Translations under genes and position numbers: made by a program | Notes under the pieces: generated by a model | Databases searched by the model: none | What the model was told of the DNA's origin: nothing | What the model saw: only the letters and a program-made list of their open reading frames with translations | Shown: positions 58,197 to 64,000 of the stretch, in pieces | How the letters are laid out: each line of letters starts with the position of its first letter | Position numbering within the stretch: position 1 is the stretch's first letter | Source: Phenylobacterium sp. | GTDB taxonomy: Bacteria > Pseudomonadota > Alphaproteobacteria > Caulobacterales > Caulobacteraceae | Assembly (NCBI RefSeq): GCF_022402485.1 | Contig: NZ_JAKRSA010000012.1 | Span: forward strand, 1 to 64,000 | Direction of reading: 5' to 3' | DNA length: 64,000 nt

Positions 58197-58454
58197 ATGA
58201 CACCGATCTTGTCGACCGAAGACTTCGCTGCCCTGGGCGGCCCCGACCTTGTCTATGTCCGCCCGATCTCGGCGGCAGAAATCCTGGCCAGCGTCCCGGT
58301 GCACGGGGAGGCCATAAAACTGGACCTGAACCCGAACCAGACCTTCTATGCCGTCCATCGGGCTGACGGCGAACGCCTGGCGGTGCTCAACGACCGCAAT
58401 GCGGCCATGGCTGCGGCTCTGGCGCACGAACTGGCCCCGGTCTCCGTCCACTGA
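58197..58454 (+). CDS. DUF1150 family protein
   Basis: The 85-residue protein begins MTPILSTEDFAALGGPDLVYVRPISAAEI and ends with the conserved FYAVHRADGERLAVLNDRNAAMAAALAHELAPVSVH, the DUF1150 pattern. ATG 58197 has GGAGGT upstream; an in-frame ATG at 58182 is less likely. Function is unknown, but genes of this family commonly follow hsp20 in alphaproteobacteria, as here. Confidence 0.9.
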   Translation: MTPILSTEDFAALGGPDLVYVRPISAAEILASVPVHGEAIKLDLNPNQTFYAVHRADGERLAVLNDRNAAMAAALAHELAPVSVH

Positions 58455-58494
58455 GGGAAAGTGCCCGGCCCTGGTTTCTGACCGGGGCGGGTGC

Positions 58495-58959
58495 CTAAGC
58501 TGCCGAAGGGGCCGATTCCTGGACCAGCAGGGCGTGCAGGGCGTCCGGCGTCTTGGCCTGGCGCAGGTGAGCACGCAGGTCGGGGTTTCGCAGCATACGG
58601 GACACTCGCGCCAGGGCACGCAGGTGCTCGGTGCCAGCCTCCGGCGGAGCCAGCAGGGCGAAGATCAGATCGGCCGGCTGGTCATCGATCGACTCAAAGG
58701 CCACTGGCTGGTCGACCCGCAGGAACACGCCCCGAATCCGGTCCAGCCCCTCGATCCGGGCATGGGGCACGGCCACCCCATGGCCGATCCCCGTGGAGCC
58801 GGCCTGCTCGCGTTCGGTGAGGGCGTCCAGCACGGCTGCCGCCTCGAGTCCAAAGTGACGGGCCGCCAGGTCGGCCAGGTGCGCGAGGATCTGGCGCTTG
58901 TCGGTAGCGCTGACGCGCACCGCAATGGCACCGCGATCCAGAATGTCGCCGATTTGCAT
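58495..58959 (-). CDS. ptsN: Nitrogen-regulatory PTS enzyme IIA
   Basis: The 154-residue EIIA-Ntr protein has the phospho-acceptor His66 in GHGVAVPHARIEGL and the family N-terminus MQIGDILDRGAIAVRV. It takes phosphate from NPr and signals nitrogen or potassium state and, in Caulobacter, links nitrogen starvation to (p)ppGpp. It is the last gene in the hpf-ptsN unit, 89 bases after hpf. Confidence 0.95.
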   Translation of the reverse strand: MQIGDILDRGAIAVRVSATDKRQILAHLADLAARHFGLEAAAVLDALTEREQAGSTGIGHGVAVPHARIEGLDRIRGVFLRVDQPVAFESIDDQPADLIFALLAPPEAGTEHLRALARVSRMLRNPDLRAHLRQAKTPDALHALLVQESAPSAA

Positions 58960-59048
58960 GCTTGCGTCGGAAAGCCTGTTCTACGGGTCCGAACCCGCAC
59001 GGTTTACGGCGACAGAGGGGGCCTTTGCAGCCGCCTTTAGGCGACGCC

Positions 59049-59672
59049 TCAGCTACCCGTTCCGTTCACCGGCCTCGTGCGCTCGGGATCAATCCACCCG
59101 ATGTTTCCATCGGGCCGGCGATATACCACGGACAAACCGCCATGCGCGGCGTTCCTGAACACGATTGTTTGAGCACCGGTCATGTCGAGCTCCAACACCG
59201 CCATAGAAACCGTCATTTCACGGATCAGGCGCTCAGTTTCGGCGATGACCATGGCAGCGGGCGAGCCCTCTGCCCCCGGCTCCACGCCTTCGTCCCAGTC
59301 GGGCTCATCCTCACCCTCGGGGGTCCGGAGCACGAAATAGGCGGCGGTCTCGGCCTGTTTGGCGAGAGCCTGCTGGTGATGGTCTTTCAGCCGGCGCTTG
59401 TAGCGCCGGACCCGGGTCTCGATCTTGTGGAGGGCCGCATCAAAAGCGGTATGGGCGTCTGTGCCTGTGCCCTGGCTTTGAAGCTGCTGGCCAGAGGCCA
59501 GGGTCAGGGCACAGTCCACCTTGAAGGTGTAACCCTCCCGACTGACCACCACGTCGGCCCCGCCGCCCGCGCGATCAATATATTTTCCAATACTATTGGT
59601 GAGTTCGTCGGTGACCCGCAGTCGCAGGGCCTCTCCAACCTCGACATGTTTGCCGGTGACTTGGACTTGCAT
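59049..59672 (-). CDS. hpf: Ribosome hibernation-promoting factor (long form)
   Basis: The 207-residue protein starts MQVQVTGKHVEVGEALRLRVTDEL (HPF/YfiA domain) and has a C-terminal dimerisation domain (MVIAETERLIREMTVSMAVLELDMTGAQTIVFRNAAHGGLSVVYRRPDGNIGWIDP). Long HPF dimerises 70S ribosomes into 100S particles in stationary phase. ATG 59672 is the conserved start. It precedes ptsN, and rpoN is nearby, a common association. Confidence 0.95.
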   Translation of the reverse strand: MQVQVTGKHVEVGEALRLRVTDELTNSIGKYIDRAGGGADVVVSREGYTFKVDCALTLASGQQLQSQGTGTDAHTAFDAALHKIETRVRRYKRRLKDHHQQALAKQAETAAYFVLRTPEGEDEPDWDEGVEPGAEGSPAAMVIAETERLIREMTVSMAVLELDMTGAQTIVFRNAAHGGLSVVYRRPDGNIGWIDPERTRPVNGTGS

Positions 59673-59713
59673 AACCCCATGAACGCGCCGGACCGGGTCT
59701 GGTGTCAAGTGCG

Positions 59714-60361
59714 TCAAAAGCCGCTGACCGCTGCTACGAAAAGCCTGTGGATAACCCCAGCCGCCAGGGCCAGAACCCCAAGACTGACCAGGGTGACCGC
59801 ATAACCGGCCAGGGCCAGGACACCATCCCGCTGGATCAGGGCCAGGGCGAAAAGACTGATGGCGGCGGCCGGGAGCAGGTTGCCAAGCGGCAGGGGCAAG
59901 AGCAGCACCAGGGCCAGGATCGAGCAGGCCACCCCGATGAGGCGGTCCCCCAGGGGGCCAAACAGAAAGGTCAGCCGGGCGCAGGAGATCTGCTCCACTT
60001 TTTCAACCTGGGGAATCAGTTTGAGAAAGGCACCGCGCAGGGGGGTCATTTCCAGCCGCCGCCGCCGTAGAGCCGCAGGCATCCAGGGGCTTCTCACCCC
60101 CAGGGCCAGCTGCGGGGCAAACAGCAGCAAAGGGGCGCCAAGAAACGTCGAGGACCCCGGGGGCAGGGGCAGCAGGTTGGGGGCGGCGAACAGGAACAGC
60201 AGCGCCCCGAAGGCACGGCGTCCGAAGCGGCCAATCAGGGTCCCGAAGTCTTCGGTCGCATGGGACAGGTCAGTGAGATCCCGCAGGATCTCCGAGAGGC
60301 TGACCCGCCGCTCCCGATGCGGGTCCTGACCCGAGAGTCCAAGGGGTTCTGGGGCTGTCAT
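59714..60361 (-). CDS. exoD: ExoD-like exopolysaccharide biosynthesis membrane protein
   Basis: The 215-residue inner-membrane protein has the ExoD-family block FGRRAFGALLFLFAAPNLLPLPPGSSTFLGAPLLLFAPQLALG and several further helices to the C-terminus. ExoD was linked to exopolysaccharide production and alkali tolerance in Sinorhizobium; the molecular role is unknown. It lies 41 bases upstream of hpf on the same strand, with the asd leader on its other side. Confidence 0.88.
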   Translation of the reverse strand: MTAPEPLGLSGQDPHRERRVSLSEILRDLTDLSHATEDFGTLIGRFGRRAFGALLFLFAAPNLLPLPPGSSTFLGAPLLLFAPQLALGVRSPWMPAALRRRRLEMTPLRGAFLKLIPQVEKVEQISCARLTFLFGPLGDRLIGVACSILALVLLLPLPLGNLLPAAAISLFALALIQRDGVLALAGYAVTLVSLGVLALAAGVIHRLFVAAVSGF

Positions 60362-60456
60362 CCCGACGGGGTATGGCCGCGTCGGTGATGCCCTGCAATG
60401 CGCATCCGGGCAGAGGGGCGCTTTACAGGGGGGGCCGGAAGCCCTATCGGGGCGTC

Positions 60457-60546
60457 ATGCTGCATTTCGCCGCCATGACCATGATTATTAAAACCACTGC
60501 GCCTGGGGGCGCAGGGGTCTGGTCCTGGCTGCCCGCAGCCGACTGA
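60457..60546 (+). CDS. Putative asd leader peptide
   Basis: A short frame upstream of asd. From ATG 60475 it gives 23 residues, starting MTMIIKTT; an in-frame ATG at 60457 adds six residues (MLHFAA). Codons 1-8 from 60475 all specify amino acids made through Asd: Met, Thr, Met, Ile, Ile, Lys, Thr, Thr. It ends at TGA 60544-60546. No strong Shine-Dalgarno is seen (GGGG at 60449-60452 precedes ATG 60457). It could be a regulatory leader whose translation speed reports the supply of aspartate-family amino acids; this is inference from composition and position. Confidence 0.5.
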   Translation: MLHFAAMTMIIKTTAPGGAGVWSWLPAAD

Positions 60547-60624
60547 CGATCCCTGCTTGACCCCGCCGGAAGGATGGGGTCGGCCAAGGAAAAGCCAGCC
60601 TCCCTCCGGCCAGACCCCCGGAGG
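60511..60624 (+). promoter_or_regulatory. Candidate four-segment attenuator in the asd leader
   Basis: Four complementary segments: A GGGGTC 60514-60519, B GACCCC 60559-60564, C GGGGTCGGCC 60576-60585, D GGCC-A-GACCCC 60608-60618. A pairs with B, B with C, and C with D (10 base pairs with one bulged A). D directly adjoins the asd Shine-Dalgarno GGAGG (60620-60624). A:B plus C:D and the exclusive B:C pairing are thus alternative folds, as in amino-acid attenuators. There is no T-run after C:D, so control would be of translation. Confidence 0.5.
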
Positions 60625-60629
60625 CTCCC

Positions 60630-61721
60630 ATGCCACAGTCCCTGTCCAGCCCCCTGGCGCAATCCCGGTCGCCTTCCCCGGCGACGCCGACCATGACGCG
60701 GCCCTTGACCATTGCCATTGTCGGGGCCACAGGTGCCGTGGGGGCCGAGCTGATCGCCTGTCTGGAGCGGCGGGCCTTTCCGGTGGGCGAGCTGCGCCTG
60801 TTTGCCTCCCCGCGCTCGGCGGGCAAGACCCTGACGTTCCGTGGCGCGCCAGTCATGATCCAGGCCCTGGAGGAGACGAGCTTCGCCGGCGTCGACGTCG
60901 CCTTCTTCTCCGCCGGCGCCAGCCTGTCCCGGCACTACGGCCCCCTGGCCGTGGCCGCGGGGGCCTGGGTGGTGGACAATTCCTCCGCCTTCCGCATGGA
61001 CGCCGACACCCCGCTTGTGGTGCCCGAGGTCAATGGCTGGCGGCTGGGCGAGACGCCGGGCCGGCTGGTGGCCAACCCCAACTGCGTGGCCGCCATCGCC
61101 GCTGTGGTGCTGGCTCCGCTGCACGCCCGCCGGCTGATTGTCCGGCTGGTGGGCTCGACCTATCAGGCGGCCTCTGGCGCGGGAGCTGCCGCCATGGCCG
61201 AACTGCGGGACGCCACCGCTGCGGCCCTGGCCGGGGAGACCTATGCCCCCCAGGTCATGGCCCACCCCTACGCCTTCAATCTGTTCAGCCATGACGCCGG
61301 CATCGATCCGGAGACCGGCTATAACGGCGAGGAACTGAAGGTCATGGCCGAGCTTCGCCGGCTGCTGGGGGCGGCCGACCTGCCGGCCAGCTTCACCTGC
61401 ATCCGGGTGCCGGTGCTACGGGCCCACGCCATGGCCCTGACCGTCCGGTTCGCTGAGCCGGTGAGCGTCGACGACGCCAGGGCGTGGCTGGCCGAGGCAC
61501 CGGGTGTGCGTCTGGTGGATGACCGCGAGGCCAATCACTTTCCCATGCCCGGCGAGGCCTCAGGCCGTGACGATGTGTTGGTGGGCCGGATCCGCACCGA
61601 CCTGTCGGACCCCTCGGGGCGCAGCCTGTCCCTGTTCATCGCCGGCGATCAGCTGCTCAAGGGTGCCGCGCTCAATGCGGTGCAGATTGCTGAGTCGCTG
61701 GTGGAGGCGGGCCAGGTCTAG
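60630..61721 (+). CDS. asd: Aspartate-semialdehyde dehydrogenase
   Basis: The 363-residue enzyme reduces aspartyl phosphate to aspartate semialdehyde, the branch point to Lys, Met, Thr and Ile and to diaminopimelate. It has the NADP-binding IAIVGATGAVGAELI, NSSAFRMDADTPLVVPEVN and the catalytic Cys in LVANPNCVAAIAA. ATG 60630 has GGAGG five bases upstream; this adds 21 Ser/Pro-rich residues before the usual start, and ATG 60693 is the conserved-length alternative but has no ribosome site. It shares CTAG stop bases with the convergent rpoN. A leader-peptide-like frame lies just upstream. Confidence 0.95.
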   Translation: MPQSLSSPLAQSRSPSPATPTMTRPLTIAIVGATGAVGAELIACLERRAFPVGELRLFASPRSAGKTLTFRGAPVMIQALEETSFAGVDVAFFSAGASLSRHYGPLAVAAGAWVVDNSSAFRMDADTPLVVPEVNGWRLGETPGRLVANPNCVAAIAAVVLAPLHARRLIVRLVGSTYQAASGAGAAAMAELRDATAAALAGETYAPQVMAHPYAFNLFSHDAGIDPETGYNGEELKVMAELRRLLGAADLPASFTCIRVPVLRAHAMALTVRFAEPVSVDDARAWLAEAPGVRLVDDREANHFPMPGEASGRDDVLVGRIRTDLSDPSGRSLSLFIAGDQLLKGAALNAVQIAESLVEAGQV

Positions 61722-63211
61722 ACCGCTTCCTTCATCGCCCGCCGCCGCTCCACCGAGGAGGGAATCCGCATGGCTTCCCGGTACTTGGCCACCGTGCGGC
61801 GGGCGATGTCGACGCCAGCCGCCTTCAGGATGTCGACGATCTGGTCGTCGGAGTGCACGCCGGCCCCCTGAGCTTCGGCATCGATCAGCTGCCGGATCTT
61901 GTGCCGGACGCTCTCGGCCGAGTGGGCTTCGCCGCCGGAGGATGAGGCGATGGAGGAGGTGAAGAAGAACTTCAGCTCAAACAGGCCCCGGGGCGTGGCA
62001 ATGTACTTGTTGGAGGTCACCCGGCTGACGGTGGACTCGTGCATGCCGATGGCCTCGGCCACGGTCTTGAGGTTCAGGGGCCGCAGGTGCTCAACCCCAT
62101 AGGCCAGGAAACCGTCCTGCTGGCGGACGATCTCACTGGAGACCTTGAGGATGGTCTTGGCCCGCTGGTCGAGGCTGCGGACCAGCCAGTTGGCAGTGGC
62201 CAGGCAGTCAGCGACGAAGGTCTTTTCCTGGTCCGAGCGCGCGCCCCCCGACACCCGGGCATGATAGCGCTGGTCCACCAACAGTCGCGGCAGGGTGTCG
62301 CCGTTGAGCTCCACCAGCCACAAGCCGCCAGGGCCTTCCCGAACGAAGACGTCAGGCGAGACCGGCTGGCTGGGCTCACCACCAAAGGCAGCGCCGGGCC
62401 GTGGGGTTAGGGCGCGGAGCTCGGCGAGCATGTCGCGCAGGTCCTCATCATCGACCCCGCAGGCGCGCTTCAACCCCGCCATGTCCCGGCGGGTCAGGAG
62501 ATCAAGATTGTCCAGCAGGGCGGACATGGCCGGATCGCAGCGATCGCGCTCGATCAGCTGCAGCCGCAGACACTCGGCCACATCCCGGGCGAAGACGCCG
62601 GTGGGCTCCAGGCCCTGTAGCTTGGTGAGTACTGTCTCGGCCAGGGCCAGATCGCAGCCCAGTCGCTGGGCGGTTTCGGCCAGGTCCAGGCGCAGATAGC
62701 CCCCCTCATCCACCCCATCGATCAGGACAGACGCGATCGCCATCTCCACGGCGGACAGGTTCAATAGCGCGGCCTGATCGGTCAGGAACTCGGCCAGGGT
62801 CTTTTCATGGGCGGCCAGGGCGTCGAGGCCATCGCCGTCACCCTCAAAGGTTCCGCCCTTGCCGGCCTGGGACCAGTCTATGGCCCCCCCGGCCTCGGCC
62901 CCGTCGCCGGTGGCCCGCTCGCCAGGCGACACCTCGTCATGGGCCGTGTCCATATCGCTATGGGCGGCACCGGCGGCGACTTCGTCGAGGGCCGCCTCTG
63001 CGCGGGCTTCACCCACTTCATTGGCGGCGTCTTGGGTCGGCTCAGCCTCGCCTTCGTCCCGGGCCAGCAGGGGGTTACGCTCCAGCTCGCCCTCGACATA
63101 AGCCTCCAGCTCAAGGTTCGACAACTGCAGCAGCTTGATGGCCTGCTGCAGCTGGGGGGTGATGACCAGCCCCTGCCCCTGACGGATCTCGAGTCGCGCG
63201 CTGAGCGCCAA
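61718..63211 (-). CDS. rpoN: RNA polymerase sigma-54 factor
   Basis: The 497-residue protein has the Gln/Leu-rich region I (RLEIRQGQGLVITPQLQQAIKLLQLSNLELEAYVEGEL), an acidic region II, the core-binding domain, the HTH (TVSRVTSNKYIATPRGLFELKFFF) and the RpoN box ARRTVAKYREAMRIPSS. Start TTG 63211 has GGAGGG upstream and gives the conserved (M)ALSARLEIRQGQGL. It directs transcription with enhancer-binding proteins, including flagellar and stalk genes in Caulobacter. In many genomes it adjoins hpf-ptsN; here asd and exoD lie between. Confidence 0.96.
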   Translation of the reverse strand: MALSARLEIRQGQGLVITPQLQQAIKLLQLSNLELEAYVEGELERNPLLARDEGEAEPTQDAANEVGEARAEAALDEVAAGAAHSDMDTAHDEVSPGERATGDGAEAGGAIDWSQAGKGGTFEGDGDGLDALAAHEKTLAEFLTDQAALLNLSAVEMAIASVLIDGVDEGGYLRLDLAETAQRLGCDLALAETVLTKLQGLEPTGVFARDVAECLRLQLIERDRCDPAMSALLDNLDLLTRRDMAGLKRACGVDDEDLRDMLAELRALTPRPGAAFGGEPSQPVSPDVFVREGPGGLWLVELNGDTLPRLLVDQRYHARVSGGARSDQEKTFVADCLATANWLVRSLDQRAKTILKVSSEIVRQQDGFLAYGVEHLRPLNLKTVAEAIGMHESTVSRVTSNKYIATPRGLFELKFFFTSSIASSSGGEAHSAESVRHKIRQLIDAEAQGAGVHSDDQIVDILKAAGVDIARRTVAKYREAMRIPSSVERRRAMKEAV

Positions 63212-63379
63212 GTTCAGCCCTCCTGGCCTGCTTCTTGCTGGCAAGGCTAGACGGCGATCCCACACCGATTGGTTAACTCCGGCGGGGTTGGCGACAATTC
63301 CCTCGCTGGTTTCAGGCGCCAGCCCGCCCGTGCTAGGCGCTGTCCCTCAGAACACGACATTGAATGAGGGAAGACGCCC

Positions 63380-64000
63380 ATGTCCGAGACCACGCCCCTG
63401 CGCCCGGAAACCCTGGTGATCCATGCCGGCGCAACGCCCGATCCGGTGACCAAGGCCCGCGTCACCCCGATCTATCAGACCACCTCCTACGTCTTCGACG
63501 ATGCTGACCATGCTGCGGCCCTGTTCAATTTGGACGCCCCCGGCAACATCTACTCCCGCCTGGGCAATCCGACCTCGAGGGTTCTGGAGGCCCGGCTCGC
63601 CACCCTGGAAGGCGGGGTCGGTGCCCTGGCCGTGGCCAGTGGACATGCGGCCCAGCTGCTGGTGTTTCACACCCTGATGGAGCCCGGCTGCAACATCGTG
63701 GCCTCCCGCAAGCTCTATGGCGGCTCCATCACCCAGCTGAGCCAGAGCTTCAAACGCATGGGCTGGGGGGTGACCTTCGTCGAGGACCTCGAGCCCGAGG
63801 CCTTTGCGGCCGCGATCAATGATCAGACCCGGGCGGTGTTCATCGAATCCATCGCCAATCCCGGCGGCGTGGTCATGGACATTGCCGGCATCGCCGCCGC
63901 CGCCCATGCCCGGGGCGTGCCGCTGGTGGTGGATAACACCCTGGCCACCCCCTATCTCTGCCGTCCGCTGGATCATGGAGCCGACATCGTCGTCCACTCC
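63380..64000 (+). CDS. metY: O-acetylhomoserine aminocarboxypropyltransferase (partial, 3' end outside window)
   Basis: The first 207 residues are present of an enzyme that usually has about 430. It is a PLP-dependent Cys/Met-metabolism enzyme: PETLVIHAGATPDPVTKARVTPIYQTTSYVFDDADHAAALFNLDAPGNIYSRLGNPTSRVLEARLATLEGG is typical of MetY. The PLP-binding Asp appears in VPLVVDNTLATPYLCRP; the Schiff-base Lys is beyond the window. It makes homocysteine from O-acetylhomoserine and sulfide. GAGGGAA precedes ATG 63380. The 168-base gap to rpoN shows no SAM-II-like riboswitch by eye. Confidence 0.93.
   Translation, partial: MSETTPLRPETLVIHAGATPDPVTKARVTPIYQTTSYVFDDADHAAALFNLDAPGNIYSRLGNPTSRVLEARLATLEGGVGALAVASGHAAQLLVFHTLMEPGCNIVASRKLYGGSITQLSQSFKRMGWGVTFVEDLEPEAFAAAINDQTRAVFIESIANPGGVVMDIAGIAAAAHARGVPLVVDNTLATPYLCRPLDHGADIVVHS

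Noticed and set aside
63212-63379. SAM-II type riboswitch upstream of metY
   Set aside because: The conserved pseudoknot sequences expected for SAM-II are not visible; only weak GC-rich hairpins are present.

Overview
The window is a high-GC, gene-dense chromosomal segment of an alphaproteobacterium, almost certainly a member of the Caulobacteraceae (Caulobacter, Phenylobacterium or Brevundimonas). The best marker is a DivL-type kinase whose phospho-acceptor His is replaced by Tyr. MmcB, a TIGR02300 acidic protein, the aroA-cmk-rpsA-ihfB and trpFBA-accD-folC gene orders, and two LexA boxes of the alphaproteobacterial GTTC-N7-GTTC type agree with this. Nearly everything is housekeeping sequence, and few gaps exceed 250 bases.

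Layout. 1-2420: start of an ATP synthase operon (atpA partial, atpH), a degenerate hotdog protein and an exported small protein. 2719-10628: a class A penicillin-binding protein, a zinc peptidase, PHA depolymerase, the senC/regB/regA redox-signalling cluster, SOS-linked mmcB and a lipocalin. 10716-18399: two tandem diiron ferritin-like paralogues, a small zincin, divL, a [2Fe-2S] ferredoxin and its probable reductase. 18461-21932: the sdhCDAB operon. 22119-26521: LysR regulator, zapE, a thioredoxin-fold protein and mmsA. 26599-36674: a tightly overlapping operon acyltransferase-tsaE-amgK-murU-addB-addA, followed by trxA. 36888-40454: a lower-GC divergent pair of unrecognised nuclease-like genes, one with a C-terminal SEC-C zinc motif. 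40660-43800: a nitronate monooxygenase, then a polymorphic-toxin-like gene and a coupled partner behind a LexA box. 43862-54177: a long minus-strand block (folC, accD, trpABF, mscL, ihfB, rpsA, cmk, aroA). 54291-58454: TIGR02300 gene, tRNA-Ala, then SulP transporter, universal stress protein, Hsp20 and DUF1150. 58495-64000: ptsN, hpf, exoD, asd, rpoN and the start of metY.

The main unexplained signals are four. (1) A possible multivalent attenuator in front of asd: a short leader peptide begins Met-Thr-Met-Ile-Ile-Lys-Thr-Thr, so every residue is a product of the aspartate pathway that Asd feeds. It is followed by four mutually complementary segments, the last one adjoining the asd Shine-Dalgarno. 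(2) A DNA-damage-regulated PD-(D/E)XK nuclease toxin with a putative immunity gene. (3) A two-gene, divergently transcribed nuclease-like island that could be an uncharacterised defence system. (4) A shared palindrome, TGACG-N4-CGTCA, upstream of both diiron paralogues and of the ferredoxin reductase gene.

All calls come from reading the sequence. No database search, alignment program or folding program was run, and the percentages given are hand counts of single 60-base lines.
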